Below, piece by piece: positions 15,874-24,948 of a DNA stretch of 64,000 nucleotides (positions are counted from its first letter, which is position 1; each line of letters begins with the position of its first letter). This DNA is from an uncultured Lachnospiraceae bacterium (GTDB taxonomy: Bacteria > Bacillota > Clostridia > Lachnospirales > Lachnospiraceae): assembly GCA_910586585.1 (NCBI GenBank), contig CAJUKA010000003.1:1-64000 (forward strand). Reading direction: 5' to 3'. Below the pieces are notes generated by a model, which saw only the letters and a list, made by a program, of their open reading frames with translations, made no database searches and was not told where the DNA came from. Position numbers and translations under genes: made by a program.

Positions 15874-17349
15874 TTAATCTTCTGGATTTTCGTCTGATAG
15901 CTCCCCTGTACCTTCTTCATATTCCACAGCCGGCAGCAATTTTACTTCTGGATCTTCAATTGTCTCTTCTGTCACAGGTTGTCCGGCAAGCTGTGTTTTG
16001 ATGCGCTCAGAGAGCTGGCGAATCTGAGTATTGGCATCCTCACCTCCCCAGACCTTTGCAAAACAAATTTCTAGTTCCATCCAAAAATTGCTGGCTTCTA
16101 GCATCTTTGGCACTGGTACTGACATTTTATAATTCTGCATAAACGCCGCTATATGTGCATCTTCATATGTGTCCTTCTCCACTGCGGAAAGCTTACCTGT
16201 CATTGTGTACAAATCCGTATTGGCGTCTTTGATTAGATATTCCAAAAATTTTTCAGCGGAATCCTTATGCGCAGAATACCCATTAAGCACCAGTGCATTT
16301 GTCACAGACATTCCCCTGGTTGTCAGCTCTTGGTTAATATCGGGAAGTTTTGCAACCCCGTACTCATATCCAAATTCTCCGTTGGAAGCCGCCTCGTCTA
16401 ATTTTTTGATGCAATCACTTGTCGCAATAGTATAGATTGTTCTGCCTTCCTGAAATTCCTGCATAATTGTATCATAATTTGTTTCCTTGGTATCAATCGA
16501 AAAGAACTGATTCAGCTCCTGATACACCTTTAAACTGGCTATTGATTTCGTATTGTAAATATTTATCAGCGACTTATCATCGCCTGCTGCACCGCCAACA
16601 GAAATATCATTTCCTATAAAAAAGTAATTATAAAAAATATCTGAAACATCCCAGCGGAAAAAATACTCTACATTTTCCGGGGTAGAATACTGGTCCGCAA
16701 AATTTAATATATCTGCTATTGATGACGGAATAAGCTGCTGGGCTGTTACCAGTTGTTCCTCATTTGGCGATTCTTCCTCACTCTCACTAGCATCCTCGCC
16801 TATGGCTGCGTTTGCCTCATCTGCTATCTGCTGCAAATATGTTTTGTTGTAAAGCAGTGCACTTGTCTCAAAATACATCGGACATGCGACATATTTCCCA
16901 TGATACGACACTGCATTTCTCGCCGCCTCAGAAAACAATTCCTCGTTATAGATTGGAGCTGTCTGCGGAAGTTCTGCTGCAAGACCGGAAAGATACGCTT
17001 TCTCCAATGAATCATTACTCAAGATATAAAGGTCTGGTGTGTCTGAATTATCATCAAGGCTTGCCGTATTGATTGTTTCAAGATATTCAAGTCCAGATAC
17101 TTGCTTCACATCCACTCTGATGTCTGTATTGTCATAAAATTCCAATGCCTTGCTGTTTAAATAGTCTGTAAGCGCATCATCTGTATACCATAAATGTATG
17201 GTTTCCTTGCGGCTGCCAAATTGTATCAGATGTTGTCCTTCGTCTGTTTGAGAAGACTTGTAAATCAGCACAAGAAACAGAACAATAGCAATAACTGCCA
17301 GCACAGATATCACGCTAATGAGCCTCTTTTTTACTTTATTGTGTCTCAT
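15874..17349 (-). CDS. membrane-anchored family 1 solute-binding-like protein
   Basis: The protein has 491 residues. One hydrophobic segment (about 9-30) is followed by an extracellular domain resembling sugar-type ABC solute-binding proteins (IHLWYTDDALTDYLN, FYDNTDIRVDVKQV, TPDLYILSNDSLEKAYLSG, SAEKFLEYLI). There is no lipobox cysteine, so it seems anchored by the uncleaved segment and not by lipid. No permease or ATPase is near, so it may be a sensor or lack a transport role. The C-terminus is acidic. A GCCGCC/GGCGGC hairpin lies immediately before the GGGGG ribosome binding site. Confidence 0.75.
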   Translation of the reverse strand: MRHNKVKKRLISVISVLAVIAIVLFLVLIYKSSQTDEGQHLIQFGSRKETIHLWYTDDALTDYLNSKALEFYDNTDIRVDVKQVSGLEYLETINTASLDDNSDTPDLYILSNDSLEKAYLSGLAAELPQTAPIYNEELFSEAARNAVSYHGKYVACPMYFETSALLYNKTYLQQIADEANAAIGEDASESEEESPNEEQLVTAQQLIPSSIADILNFADQYSTPENVEYFFRWDVSDIFYNYFFIGNDISVGGAAGDDKSLINIYNTKSIASLKVYQELNQFFSIDTKETNYDTIMQEFQEGRTIYTIATSDCIKKLDEAASNGEFGYEYGVAKLPDINQELTTRGMSVTNALVLNGYSAHKDSAEKFLEYLIKDANTDLYTMTGKLSAVEKDTYEDAHIAAFMQNYKMSVPVPKMLEASNFWMELEICFAKVWGGEDANTQIRQLSERIKTQLAGQPVTEETIEDPEVKLLPAVEYEEGTGELSDENPED

Positions 17350-17355
17350 TCTAAT

Positions 17356-17376
17356 CCCCCATGCCGCCTTTGGCGG
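17356..17376. repeat. CCGCC-TTT-GGCGG palindrome at the solute-binding-protein start
   Basis: CCGCCTTTGGCGG spans 17364-17376 and ends seven bases upstream (in mRNA sense) of the GGGGG Shine-Dalgarno of the gene ending at 15874. A member of the same family lies at 27147 before another gene in the same geometry. Confidence 0.6.
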
Positions 17377-17475
17377 TTCAAATAAACTTGAAAAACGCTG
17401 CCCTTTGCGTTTCCCCTGTGTGAACTGTAATTGGCAGTGTCTTTTGCTGCCCTAGAAGTATTAACTTTCACATTT

Positions 17476-18669
17476 TTACAGTTGCGCAAAGCACTTATCA
17501 AGAATTTCAACCATATGGTCAATATCTTCTTTTGACACAATAAGCGGCGGAATCAGTCTGATAATCTGTGTGCCTGCGTTAATCAGCAAAAGCCCATGAG
17601 CGACTGCATGATTAATCAGCTCATTGACAGGTTGTGTACATTCTAGTCCCTGCATCAGCCCAACTCCTCTGTGCGCCTTAATCATATCATATTTTTTTGT
17701 AAGTTCTTCCAATTTCTCATATAAATAAACACCCATTTTCTTAACATTGGACAAAATATCCTGCTCTTCATACAAGTCAATTACCTTGGATATCGCAGCA
17801 CATGCCAGCGGATTACCGCCATAAGTCGTGCCATGATCACCACTTGTTAAAGAATGGTCTGCAATATGCTGCGTCATCATAAACACGCCGACAGGCACGC
17901 CGCCTCCTACTGCCTTCGCACTTGTCATAATATCTGGTTTGACACCATAGCGCTGCCATGCATACATAGCACCTGTCCGGCCCATTCCGCATTGAATTTC
18001 ATCAAGTATCATCACAATATCCCGCTCATCGCAAAGTACCCGAATCTGTTTCATAAAGGATTCTGTTGCAGGATAAATTCCGCCTTCACCCTGGACTGTC
18101 TCAAACAAGATAGCGCATGTTTTGTCTGTTACCTGCGCTTTTACGCTCTCATAATCATTAAAATCAGCAAATTTTATATTGCCAATCAACGGCTCAAATG
18201 CCTCTCTATAGTGTGGATTTCCTGTCACAGCCAATGCTCCCATGGTCCTTCCGTGAAAGGAATGATGCATGGCAATGATTTCATGGTCTGTATGTCCATC
18301 ACGCAAAAATGCGTATTTTCTGGCAGCCTTCAATGCGCCTTCAATTGCTTCAGCGCCGCTGTTTGTAAAAAATACACGATCCATGCCGGAAATTTTTTTG
18401 AGCTTTTTGGCGGCTTCGATTGCCGGAATATTATAATAATAATTAGATGTATGAATAATCTTGTCAATCTGTTCTTTCAAGGCATCATTAAACGCCTTAT
18501 GATTGTATCCAAGTGCAAATACTGCAATTCCCGACACAAAATCAAGATACTTTTTGCCTTCAATATCATATAAATACATTCCATCGCCATGATCCCACAC
18601 AATCTGATAACGATTGTAAGTATGCAGCAGAGCTGCCTCAGCCTCATCAATATATTCTTTCATATTCAT
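17476..18669 (-). CDS. argD: acetylornithine aminotransferase
   Basis: This class III PLP enzyme converts N-acetylglutamate semialdehyde to N-acetylornithine in arginine synthesis. The sequence shows the fold from YLDFVSGIAVFALGYNH through HHSFHGRTMGALAVTGN and DEIQCGMGRTG to the PLP lysine in TSAKAVGGGVPVG and TYGGNPLACAA. The length of about 397 residues is normal. The ATG at 18669 (MNMKEYI) is chosen because an earlier TTG lies inside the ribosome binding site region. It is the last gene of argJ-argB-argD, 44 bases after argB. Confidence 0.93.
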   Translation of the reverse strand: MNMKEYIDEAEAALLHTYNRYQIVWDHGDGMYLYDIEGKKYLDFVSGIAVFALGYNHKAFNDALKEQIDKIIHTSNYYYNIPAIEAAKKLKKISGMDRVFFTNSGAEAIEGALKAARKYAFLRDGHTDHEIIAMHHSFHGRTMGALAVTGNPHYREAFEPLIGNIKFADFNDYESVKAQVTDKTCAILFETVQGEGGIYPATESFMKQIRVLCDERDIVMILDEIQCGMGRTGAMYAWQRYGVKPDIMTSAKAVGGGVPVGVFMMTQHIADHSLTSGDHGTTYGGNPLACAAISKVIDLYEEQDILSNVKKMGVYLYEKLEELTKKYDMIKAHRGVGLMQGLECTQPVNELINHAVAHGLLLINAGTQIIRLIPPLIVSKEDIDHMVEILDKCFAQL

Positions 18670-18713
18670 AACAGTTCTCTCTCCTATCAAAAGTTTGGCA
18701 GTACGCTCTTATA

Positions 18714-19619
18714 TTAAATTTCCTGATCCATTGCCTCTAAATCTTCATCTTTTACAATTGCTGTACCGATACCATTTCTGGTAAAAATTTCGAGAAGCAG
18801 GCAGTGTGGAATCCGTCCGTCAAGAATATGTACTCGATTAACCCCGTTCTTGATGGCACTGGTACAATTGCCCAGCTTCGGAAGCATACCACCACCAATA
18901 AATCCTTCCTCTATCAGCTTATCTGCTTGTGTAGCCGATACCCTTGAAATAAAAGAAGATTTGTCATTGATATCCTTATATAACCCTTCAATGTCTGTCA
19001 AAAATGCCAGCTTCTCTGCACCGACCGCTTTTGCAATCGCACATGCTGCATCATCTGCATTGATATTGTAAGTCTGAAATGTATCGTCTAATCCAATTGG
19101 CGCTACAATCGGCAGAAAATCCTTTTCTATCAGATCAAACAATACCTTGGGGCAAACTTCCTTGATATCACCTACAAAACCAATATCCTGCCCATCTGCA
19201 TATTTTTTATCTACCTTTAAAAGTCCGCCGTCTTTTCCGCTGACGCCCACTGCCTTGACACCCAATTCCTGAACCATTGTCACCAGACTTTTATTGACCT
19301 TATTTAATACCATCTCCGCGATTTCCATTGTCTCGGCGTCTGTGACACGCAGACCGTTTACAAATTGAGATTCTTTGCCTGTCTTGGCAACCCACTTGCT
19401 GATTTCCTTGCCGCCGCCATGCACAATAATCGGTTTGAAGCCAACAAGCTTTAACAACGTTACATCTTTGATAACATTTTTTTGTAGTTCCTCATTGCTC
19501 ATCGCACTTCCGCCATATTTAACAACAATATATTTTCTATTAAACTTCTGTATATATGGAAGCGCCTCAATAAGCACTTCTGCTTTTGATAAGATTTTAT
19601 TCATATCTTTTTCGTTCAT
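18714..19619 (-). CDS. argB: acetylglutamate kinase
   Basis: ArgB phosphorylates N-acetylglutamate with ATP. The amino acid kinase fold is clear: VVKYGGSAM, IIVHGGGKEIS, the substrate region NGLRVTDAETME, GVSGKDGGLL, ADDAACAIA and GGGMLPKLGNC. The length of 301 residues is typical. The N-terminus (KAEVLIEALPYIQKFNRK) resembles the arginine-sensitive ArgB type, so feedback inhibition is likely (inference). It lies between argJ and argD. Confidence 0.95.
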   Translation of the reverse strand: MNEKDMNKILSKAEVLIEALPYIQKFNRKYIVVKYGGSAMSNEELQKNVIKDVTLLKLVGFKPIIVHGGGKEISKWVAKTGKESQFVNGLRVTDAETMEIAEMVLNKVNKSLVTMVQELGVKAVGVSGKDGGLLKVDKKYADGQDIGFVGDIKEVCPKVLFDLIEKDFLPIVAPIGLDDTFQTYNINADDAACAIAKAVGAEKLAFLTDIEGLYKDINDKSSFISRVSATQADKLIEEGFIGGGMLPKLGNCTSAIKNGVNRVHILDGRIPHCLLLEIFTRNGIGTAIVKDEDLEAMDQEI

Positions 19620-19666
19620 TATCCTGTATTCCCTTCTGGCTGCAGCCTAAAATTTCATTTATCATC

Positions 19667-20890
19667 TTAAGAGCGATAGTCCGCATTAATCTTCACATAA
19701 TCATATGTCAGATCGCAGCCCCATGCCGTTGCAGTCTCTGTCCCCATTTTCATATCAACAAGAATTGTCACTTCTGGCTCTGACAAAATTTTTGCTGCTT
19801 CTTCCTCACTGTAGTTTACAGCCACCCCGTCCTCATAAATCAGCATTTTACCTGCCTTGCTCTCAAAGAACAACGCAATCTTTTCTGGATTGAATACCAC
19901 ACCGGAATATCCTAGCGCACACAAAAATCTTCCAAAATTGGCGTCATGCCCATAAATTGCTGCCTTGCAAAGACTTGATCCCACTACAGACTTTGCCAGA
20001 ATTCTTGCATCTTGCTTTGTCGCCGCATTTACAATCACTGTCTCAAACAGCGCTGTCGCACCCTCTCCATCTCCTGCCATCTTTTTTGCAAGATAGGTAT
20101 TTACCATCTGAAGCGCTTCACAGAATTTGTCATATGCCTCACCCTTTTGTACAATCTCTGTATTTCCTGCCAGTCCATTTGCAAGCAGCAGACAGGTATC
20201 ATTGGTAGAAGTATCGCCATCGACAGATATCATATTATAGGAATCAACGATGCTCTCAGAAAGTGCGTCTTGCAAAAGATTTTTGCTGATTGCCGCATCG
20301 GTTGTAATATAGGATAGCATCGTACACATGTTTGGGTGAATCATTCCAGAGCCTTTGCACATACCGCCGAGTGTCACTGTTTTTCCGTCCAGCTCAAACG
20401 AAACAGCAATTTCTTTATTGACCGTATCGGTTGTCATAATCGCCTTTGATGCGGTGTGTCCTGCCTCTATTGAGCCATCCTTTTGTGCCGCAAGCTCTTC
20501 GATCCCCGCACAGATTCTGTCTATTGGCAGCTGCATTCCGATTACTCCGGTTGAACCTACCAAAACGGCATTCTCTGGAATTCCAAGAAGCTTTGAAACC
20601 GTCTTTGCTTCCTCGTGACAATAATCCATTCCTTGTTTGCCTGTACATGCATTTGCAATTCCTGCATTGACAACAACCGCCTGTGCAAAAGGGCTTTTTT
20701 CTACAATTTCCTTGTCCCACAGTACTGGCGCTGCTTTCACTATATTGGTGGTAAATGTTCCTGCCACATTGCAGGGCTCTGTACTGTAAATCAGCGCCAT
20801 ATCCATTCTATCTTTATATTTAATGCCAGCCGCAACCCCTGCTGCCTCAAATCCTTTCGCCGCAGTTACTCCGCCTTGTATTTGTTCCAT
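19667..20890 (-). CDS. argJ: ornithine acetyltransferase / amino-acid acetyltransferase
   Basis: ArgJ moves the acetyl group from N-acetylornithine to glutamate and so runs the cyclic arginine pathway. It is made as a precursor that cleaves itself before a Thr. Here the site is in KGSGMIHPNMCTML, with Cys in the place of the common Ala before Thr. The protein of about 407 residues ends with TYDYVKINADYRS. The ATG at 20890 is chosen because AGGAGG lies eight bases upstream. An upstream in-frame ATG falls in a large hairpin. argC, often the preceding gene, is not here. Confidence 0.94.
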   Translation of the reverse strand: MEQIQGGVTAAKGFEAAGVAAGIKYKDRMDMALIYSTEPCNVAGTFTTNIVKAAPVLWDKEIVEKSPFAQAVVVNAGIANACTGKQGMDYCHEEAKTVSKLLGIPENAVLVGSTGVIGMQLPIDRICAGIEELAAQKDGSIEAGHTASKAIMTTDTVNKEIAVSFELDGKTVTLGGMCKGSGMIHPNMCTMLSYITTDAAISKNLLQDALSESIVDSYNMISVDGDTSTNDTCLLLANGLAGNTEIVQKGEAYDKFCEALQMVNTYLAKKMAGDGEGATALFETVIVNAATKQDARILAKSVVGSSLCKAAIYGHDANFGRFLCALGYSGVVFNPEKIALFFESKAGKMLIYEDGVAVNYSEEEAAKILSEPEVTILVDMKMGTETATAWGCDLTYDYVKINADYRS

Positions 20891-20917
20891 ATTCTGATTC
20901 CTCCTATTATCAGTACC

Positions 20918-21005
20918 GCAATAACCTCTTGCGCTCTGTATGCCAGAGCAATTCCTTTCCATATTTCTATGTCATGAATTGCTCTGCGCGCCAGAAGGTT
21001 ATTGC
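20918..21005. repeat. nested inverted repeat upstream of argJ
   Basis: Two nested pairs form an 88-base structure: GCAATAACCT/AGGTTATTGC outside and AGAGCAATTC/GAATTGCTCT inside, with a 21-base loop. It lies 27 bases upstream of the argJ start in the leader. It could be an attenuator, an RNA protection structure, or a small mobile element remnant. Confidence 0.6.
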
Positions 21006-21017
21006 TGTTTTTATAAG

Positions 21018-21034
21018 TCGCTGCGCGACGGCTC
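21018..21034. repeat. single copy of the GTCGC-TGC-GCGAC hairpin
   Basis: The sequence agrees with the first bases of the 122-bp repeat at 6194 but without the rest of the unit. It lies in the GNAT-argJ gap. Confidence 0.5.
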
Positions 21035-21066
21035 TTTGCCATCTTTTTATTTTTTATACAACACTT

Positions 21067-21510
21067 TTATTTGTTAAACGCCTCTATGTTCTCACTGTTG
21101 AGCACGAAATCATAATAATTGAGATCTTCGCGCTGCATCCAACCTACATGATGCCAAAACGCATTTCCAATATCATTTTGGGCAAATGCAATTAAACTTA
21201 CTTTGTTAATCTGTTCTTTTCTCAATGCGTTCATACAAAATACCACCATTGCTTTGCCAATTCCACGTCTTCGATAACCTGGTTCCACACAGACATGATA
21301 TAAACATCCGCGTCTGCCATCATGTCCACACAAGATTGCGCCGACAATTTTCCCATCCTCGATTGCAACTACGCTTGTCTGTGGATTTCTTTTCAAAAAA
21401 CGCTCCACGCCTTCTCTGGAATCATCAAGGCTCCTCATCGCAAATCCCTTAATTGTTTTCCAAAGTGCATATACCTGATCATAATCCGCCGCTGTCATTA
21501 TCCTAACCAT
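21067..21510 (-). CDS. GNAT family N-acetyltransferase
   Basis: The protein has 147 residues with the acetyl-CoA binding motif VEPGYRRRGIGKAMV near residue 78 and the usual GNAT strand order. The start has AGGGAGG upstream. It lies upstream of argJ in the same direction. It is not an ArgA-type glutamate acetyltransferase by any motif I can see, so a role in arginine synthesis is only suggested by position. Confidence 0.82.
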   Translation of the reverse strand: MVRIMTAADYDQVYALWKTIKGFAMRSLDDSREGVERFLKRNPQTSVVAIEDGKIVGAILCGHDGRRGCLYHVCVEPGYRRRGIGKAMVVFCMNALRKEQINKVSLIAFAQNDIGNAFWHHVGWMQREDLNYYDFVLNSENIEAFNK

Positions 21511-21595
21511 ATACTGGCCCTCCCTACAAAAGGTCTACTTTACATGATAATTTATTAAAGCAATAAATACAACCATTTTCACAAAAAAACTACAT

Positions 21596-21694
21596 CATGA
21601 ATTTTTATGCATATATTTGTGCATATTATTCATTTCAACTCTTTTATTTTACATATTTATTTATTATTGTCAATATAAAATGAATAAAATTGCA
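21596..21694. promoter_or_regulatory. ARG-box-like sites between argG and the GNAT-argJ genes
   Basis: The ArgR/AhrC box core is TGAAT-4-ATTCA. Close matches lie at 21596-21613 (CATGAATTTTTATGCATA) and 21681-21694 (TGAATAAAATTGCA). A shorter one lies at 21620-21632 (TGCATATTATTCA). The third-quarter site abuts the argG -35 box. Arginine repression of both divergent units is the natural reading (inference). Confidence 0.55.
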
Positions 21695-21695
21695 C

Positions 21696-21724
21696 TTGAT
21701 TTACGTTCTGTATTGATGTATAGT
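21696..21724 (+). promoter_or_regulatory. argG promoter
   Basis: TTGATT (21696-21701), 17 bases and TATAGT (21719-21724) lie 54 bases upstream of the argG ATG. Confidence 0.6.
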
Positions 21725-21777
21725 TAGATTATACGTTGTTGGAACGTACATATATCGCGAAAAAAGGAGAAAATATT

Positions 21778-22992
21778 ATGAAAGAAAAAGTAGTACTTGC
21801 TTATTCAGGCGGACTGGATACCACTGCCATTATCCCATGGCTAAAGGAAAATTTTGATTATGAGGTCATCTGTGTGTGTATTGACTGCGGACAGGAGGAA
21901 GAACTTGACGGACTTGAAGAACGTGCAAAATCCTGTGGCGCTGAAAAACTTTATATCGAAAATGTTATTGACGAATTTTGTGATGAATATATTGTCCCCT
22001 GTGTACAGGCAAATGCTATCTATGAAAACAAATATCTGTTAGGTACCTCTATGGCAAGACCCTTAATTGCCAAGAAGCTTGTAGAAATTGCAAGAAAAGA
22101 AGGTGCTACTGCAATCTGTCATGGCGCTACCGGAAAAGGAAATGATCAGATTCGTTTTGAGCTTGGCATCAAAGCTTTGGCTCCTGATCTCAAAATTATT
22201 GCCGCATGGAGAAATGACAAATGGACGATGGATTCCCGCGAGTCAGAAATTGAATACTGCAAGGCACACGGTATTCATCTTCCATTCTCAGCCGATAGTT
22301 CTTACAGCCGTGACAGAAATATTTGGCATATCAGTCACGAAGGGCTTGAACTGGAAGATCCTGCAAACGAACCAAATTTTGAACACCTTCTTGTACTTGG
22401 CACCACACCCGAAAAAGCTCCCGAAGAAGGCGAATATGTCACCATGACCTTTGTAAAAGGCGTTCCAAAATCTGTCAATGGCAAAGCAATGAAAGTTTCC
22501 GATATCATTCGGGAACTGAACCGACTTGGCGGCAAGCATGGAATCGGTATCGTTGACATTGTTGAAAACCGTGTTGTTGGCATGAAATCACGCGGCGTTT
22601 ATGAAACACCTGGCGGAACGATTCTCATGGAAGCACATCAGCAGCTTGAAGAGTTGATTCTTGACCGTGATACATATACATTGAAGAAAGAGATGGGCAA
22701 TAAACTGGCTGATACGGTATATGAAGGAAAATGGTTTACTCCGAAACGTGAAGCAATTCAGGCATTTATTGAAAAAACCCAGGAATATGTAACAGGAGAA
22801 GTAAAATTCAAACTTTACAAAGGCAATATTATAAAAGCTGGAGAGACAAGCCCTTATACTTTATATAATGAAAGTATCGCATCTTTCAAGACCGGCGATC
22901 TGTATGATCATCATGATGCAGAAGGATTTATCAATCTCTTCGGTCTATCCTGCAAAGTACGCGCAATGAAAATGCAGGAAGTAGAGAACTAA
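21778..22992 (+). CDS. argG: argininosuccinate synthase
   Basis: ArgG joins citrulline and aspartate with ATP in the penultimate step of arginine synthesis. The P-loop AYSGGLDTTAI lies at the N-terminus, followed by ATGKGNDQIRFE, the ADSSYSRDRNIWHISHEG citrulline/aspartate region and KSRGVYETPGGTIL. It has 404 residues from the ATG at 21778, the normal length. AGGAG lies upstream, and an earlier in-frame ATG has no such site. It is divergent from the GNAT-argJBD genes and followed 13 bases later by a DUF1294 gene. Confidence 0.95.
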   Translation: MKEKVVLAYSGGLDTTAIIPWLKENFDYEVICVCIDCGQEEELDGLEERAKSCGAEKLYIENVIDEFCDEYIVPCVQANAIYENKYLLGTSMARPLIAKKLVEIARKEGATAICHGATGKGNDQIRFELGIKALAPDLKIIAAWRNDKWTMDSRESEIEYCKAHGIHLPFSADSSYSRDRNIWHISHEGLELEDPANEPNFEHLLVLGTTPEKAPEEGEYVTMTFVKGVPKSVNGKAMKVSDIIRELNRLGGKHGIGIVDIVENRVVGMKSRGVYETPGGTILMEAHQQLEELILDRDTYTLKKEMGNKLADTVYEGKWFTPKREAIQAFIEKTQEYVTGEVKFKLYKGNIIKAGETSPYTLYNESIASFKTGDLYDHHDAEGFINLFGLSCKVRAMKMQEVEN

Positions 22993-23005
22993 AAAGGGGA
23001 AAGCC

Positions 23006-23299
23006 ATGACAGTATTTGGCATTCTTGCAATCTATTTTATAGTAATCAATCTAACCGGTTTTGCCATGATGGGCATTGACAAGAGAAAGGCAGTCAAAAA
23101 ACTTTGGCGGATTCCAGAATCTACGCTCTTTGTCATTGCCATTATTGGCGGAAGCATTGGCTTGATTATAGGCATGAGAATTTTTCATCACAAAACCAGG
23201 CATTGGTATTTTGTATTTGGGATGCCTTTGATACTAATTTTGCAGATTTTATTAACGATTGCTATTTTAAAATCTCCGCTGCAGATTTCTGTTATGTAA
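23006..23299 (+). CDS. DUF1294 membrane protein
   Basis: The protein has 97 residues and three membrane segments, with the DUF1294 signature GIDKRKAVKKLWRIPESTL followed by GGSIGLIIGMRIFHHKTRH. The function of the family is unknown. The start has AGGGGA upstream. It is probably co-transcribed with argG. Confidence 0.85.
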   Translation: MTVFGILAIYFIVINLTGFAMMGIDKRKAVKKLWRIPESTLFVIAIIGGSIGLIIGMRIFHHKTRHWYFVFGMPLILILQILLTIAILKSPLQISVM

Positions 23300-23301
23300 A
23301 A

Positions 23302-23347
23302 AGATTGAGCGCCAGCGCGCTCAATCTGCAAAAAGCGCAGCTTTTTG
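23302..23347 (+). terminator. tandem hairpins ending argG-DUF1294
   Basis: An 11-bp stem (AGATTGAGCGC/GCGCTCAATCT) is followed directly by a second stem (CAAAAAGC/GCTTTTTG). Together they lie just after the DUF1294 stop and fit a transcription end. Confidence 0.6.
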
Positions 23348-23464
23348 TTTCAATGGATTCTGCGTTCGCAATATTCGATATAATAGCTGAAATTGAGGTT
23401 TTAAATCTGCATTGTGGGTGGCAAGTGAATACTAAATATAATCAGGTTCTAAAAAGGTATTTAT

Positions 23465-24115
23465 ATGTATGAAGTTTGCAAAAAAATAAAAATCAACCCT
23501 CAAAAACTTTATAATGGTTGCATCTTTATGGCGGTAGCTCATGCAGTAACAGTCGGAGAATATCCAGAGTTAAATTATGAACACTCTTGGGATAACATAA
23601 ATTACTGTATGAATAACAGCCAGGGATGCCGTGGCACGATTACCTTTGGCAAGAAGTATATCATTGCTGTATTTCAAGATACATCCGTAAAAATGCCCTA
23701 TCAGGATGCAATGAACTTTTTTAAAGACGCACCAGAAGCCATTGTCGAGCTTGCGAAATCAGAAACTTTACAATATGTTCTGGAAAATATAGATGGAGAA
23801 ATAAAACCTTATATTACAGCAGCATTTTGGGGAACCTGGGATGAACTGTATAGTATGCTTGAAGATGGCGAAATTATAAAAAACGGCGCTCATATACTTG
23901 CCGTACAGCTTATGGAGACCCAGGAAGCGCTTAGGGCTTGTGATGATTATTATGGACTTACTGACGGACAGATGGACTTAATTCTTTCTCTTTCAAAACA
24001 GCGCTCTCAGACAGACTTTTCCATGCCTATCATTTTAGAAAAGACCGATGCGTTATATGGCGATATGAGTGAAATCAAAGTATCTATGGGTGAGTTAAAC
24101 ATTAAACTGGAATAA
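23465..24115 (+). CDS. protein of unknown function, 216 residues
   Basis: I do not recognise a family. The 216-residue protein is soluble and acidic. It has a Cys-containing stretch (NNSQGCRGTITFGKKYIIAVFQD) and an AFWGTWDELYSMLEDGE segment. AAAGG lies upstream. The response regulator at 24170 follows after 54 bases in the same direction, so the two may be co-transcribed. Confidence 0.6.
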   Translation: MYEVCKKIKINPQKLYNGCIFMAVAHAVTVGEYPELNYEHSWDNINYCMNNSQGCRGTITFGKKYIIAVFQDTSVKMPYQDAMNFFKDAPEAIVELAKSETLQYVLENIDGEIKPYITAAFWGTWDELYSMLEDGEIIKNGAHILAVQLMETQEALRACDDYYGLTDGQMDLILSLSKQRSQTDFSMPIILEKTDALYGDMSEIKVSMGELNIKLE

Positions 24116-24169
24116 AAACGTATATTCTTATAATCATATATAATACAAACGAAAGGGGTGTCGTTTACC

Positions 24170-24883
24170 ATGCATGTAGCAGTGTGTGATGATAATGTAG
24201 CCGACAGAAGACATATTGAACGCCTTCTCTCAAGAGAATCTGATAAGAGAGCTGGTACACCCAATATTCTGTACATAGACTCCTATGGTGACAAGGACCA
24301 TTTTCTTATCAATCCACTAAAATATAATATTATTTTTATGGATATGTGTTCTCGGCCAGGACTTGTTGAAGAGATCATCGAACAGCTTACCATGATGGGA
24401 TATCGTGCCCCTTTGATATTATATTCCTCAAAAATTGATTATACTGCGATTCCCAATCTGCCGGACTATGTTATCCATGCCAAAAAACCCTACGTTCCTG
24501 ATCCGCTGCCAGAATATTTATTTTTGGGAGATCGCAATGTTGTCGGCAATATTGTAACCGTGTCCGTTCATACAAATGATACTGTAAGCTATATTCCAAA
24601 AAATTATATTATGTATGCGCTGCAAGAAGAAAAAGGAAGTACCCTGTATCTTCCAAACGGTGAATTTGTCAGTGTTGAAGAAGACATCAGTGAACTTCGC
24701 AGGATTTTTGCGCCCTACGAGGAATTTGAGCGTGTCAATACTACCAGCATTGCCAATTTTAAATTTGTATCTGCTGTAATGCCGCTATCAATTTATATGC
24801 AGGATTACAGAAAACTTAAAATATCTATGTGGAAATACAGTGATTACAAGAGACTCAAAGAAAAAATGGATAAATCTGATTAA
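24170..24883 (+). CDS. orphan response regulator, LytTR-like C-terminus
   Basis: The protein has about 237 residues. The receiver domain starts MHVAVCDDNVADRRHIERLL, with a phosphorylatable Asp in IIFMDMCSRP (about residue 60) and a conserved Lys in VIHAKKP. The C-terminal half (about 135-225) resembles a LytTR DNA-binding domain (TVSVHTNDTVSYIPKNYIMYALQEEKGS). No histidine kinase is adjacent. The ATG is preferred to a GTG 12 bases upstream because AGGGG overlaps that GTG. The receiver is divergent, so phosphorylation is not certain. Confidence 0.65.
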   Translation: MHVAVCDDNVADRRHIERLLSRESDKRAGTPNILYIDSYGDKDHFLINPLKYNIIFMDMCSRPGLVEEIIEQLTMMGYRAPLILYSSKIDYTAIPNLPDYVIHAKKPYVPDPLPEYLFLGDRNVVGNIVTVSVHTNDTVSYIPKNYIMYALQEEKGSTLYLPNGEFVSVEEDISELRRIFAPYEEFERVNTTSIANFKFVSAVMPLSIYMQDYRKLKISMWKYSDYKRLKEKMDKSD

Positions 24884-24948
24884 TTCAGATTAGAAACAGC
24901 GCAAAAGAACCAAATTGGAAAGATTTTGCGCAATATTGGGGGATTTTT

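Noticed and set aside
17854..18573. 239-codon plus-strand ORF inside argD
   Set aside because: Antisense shadow of argD with no recognisable protein features.
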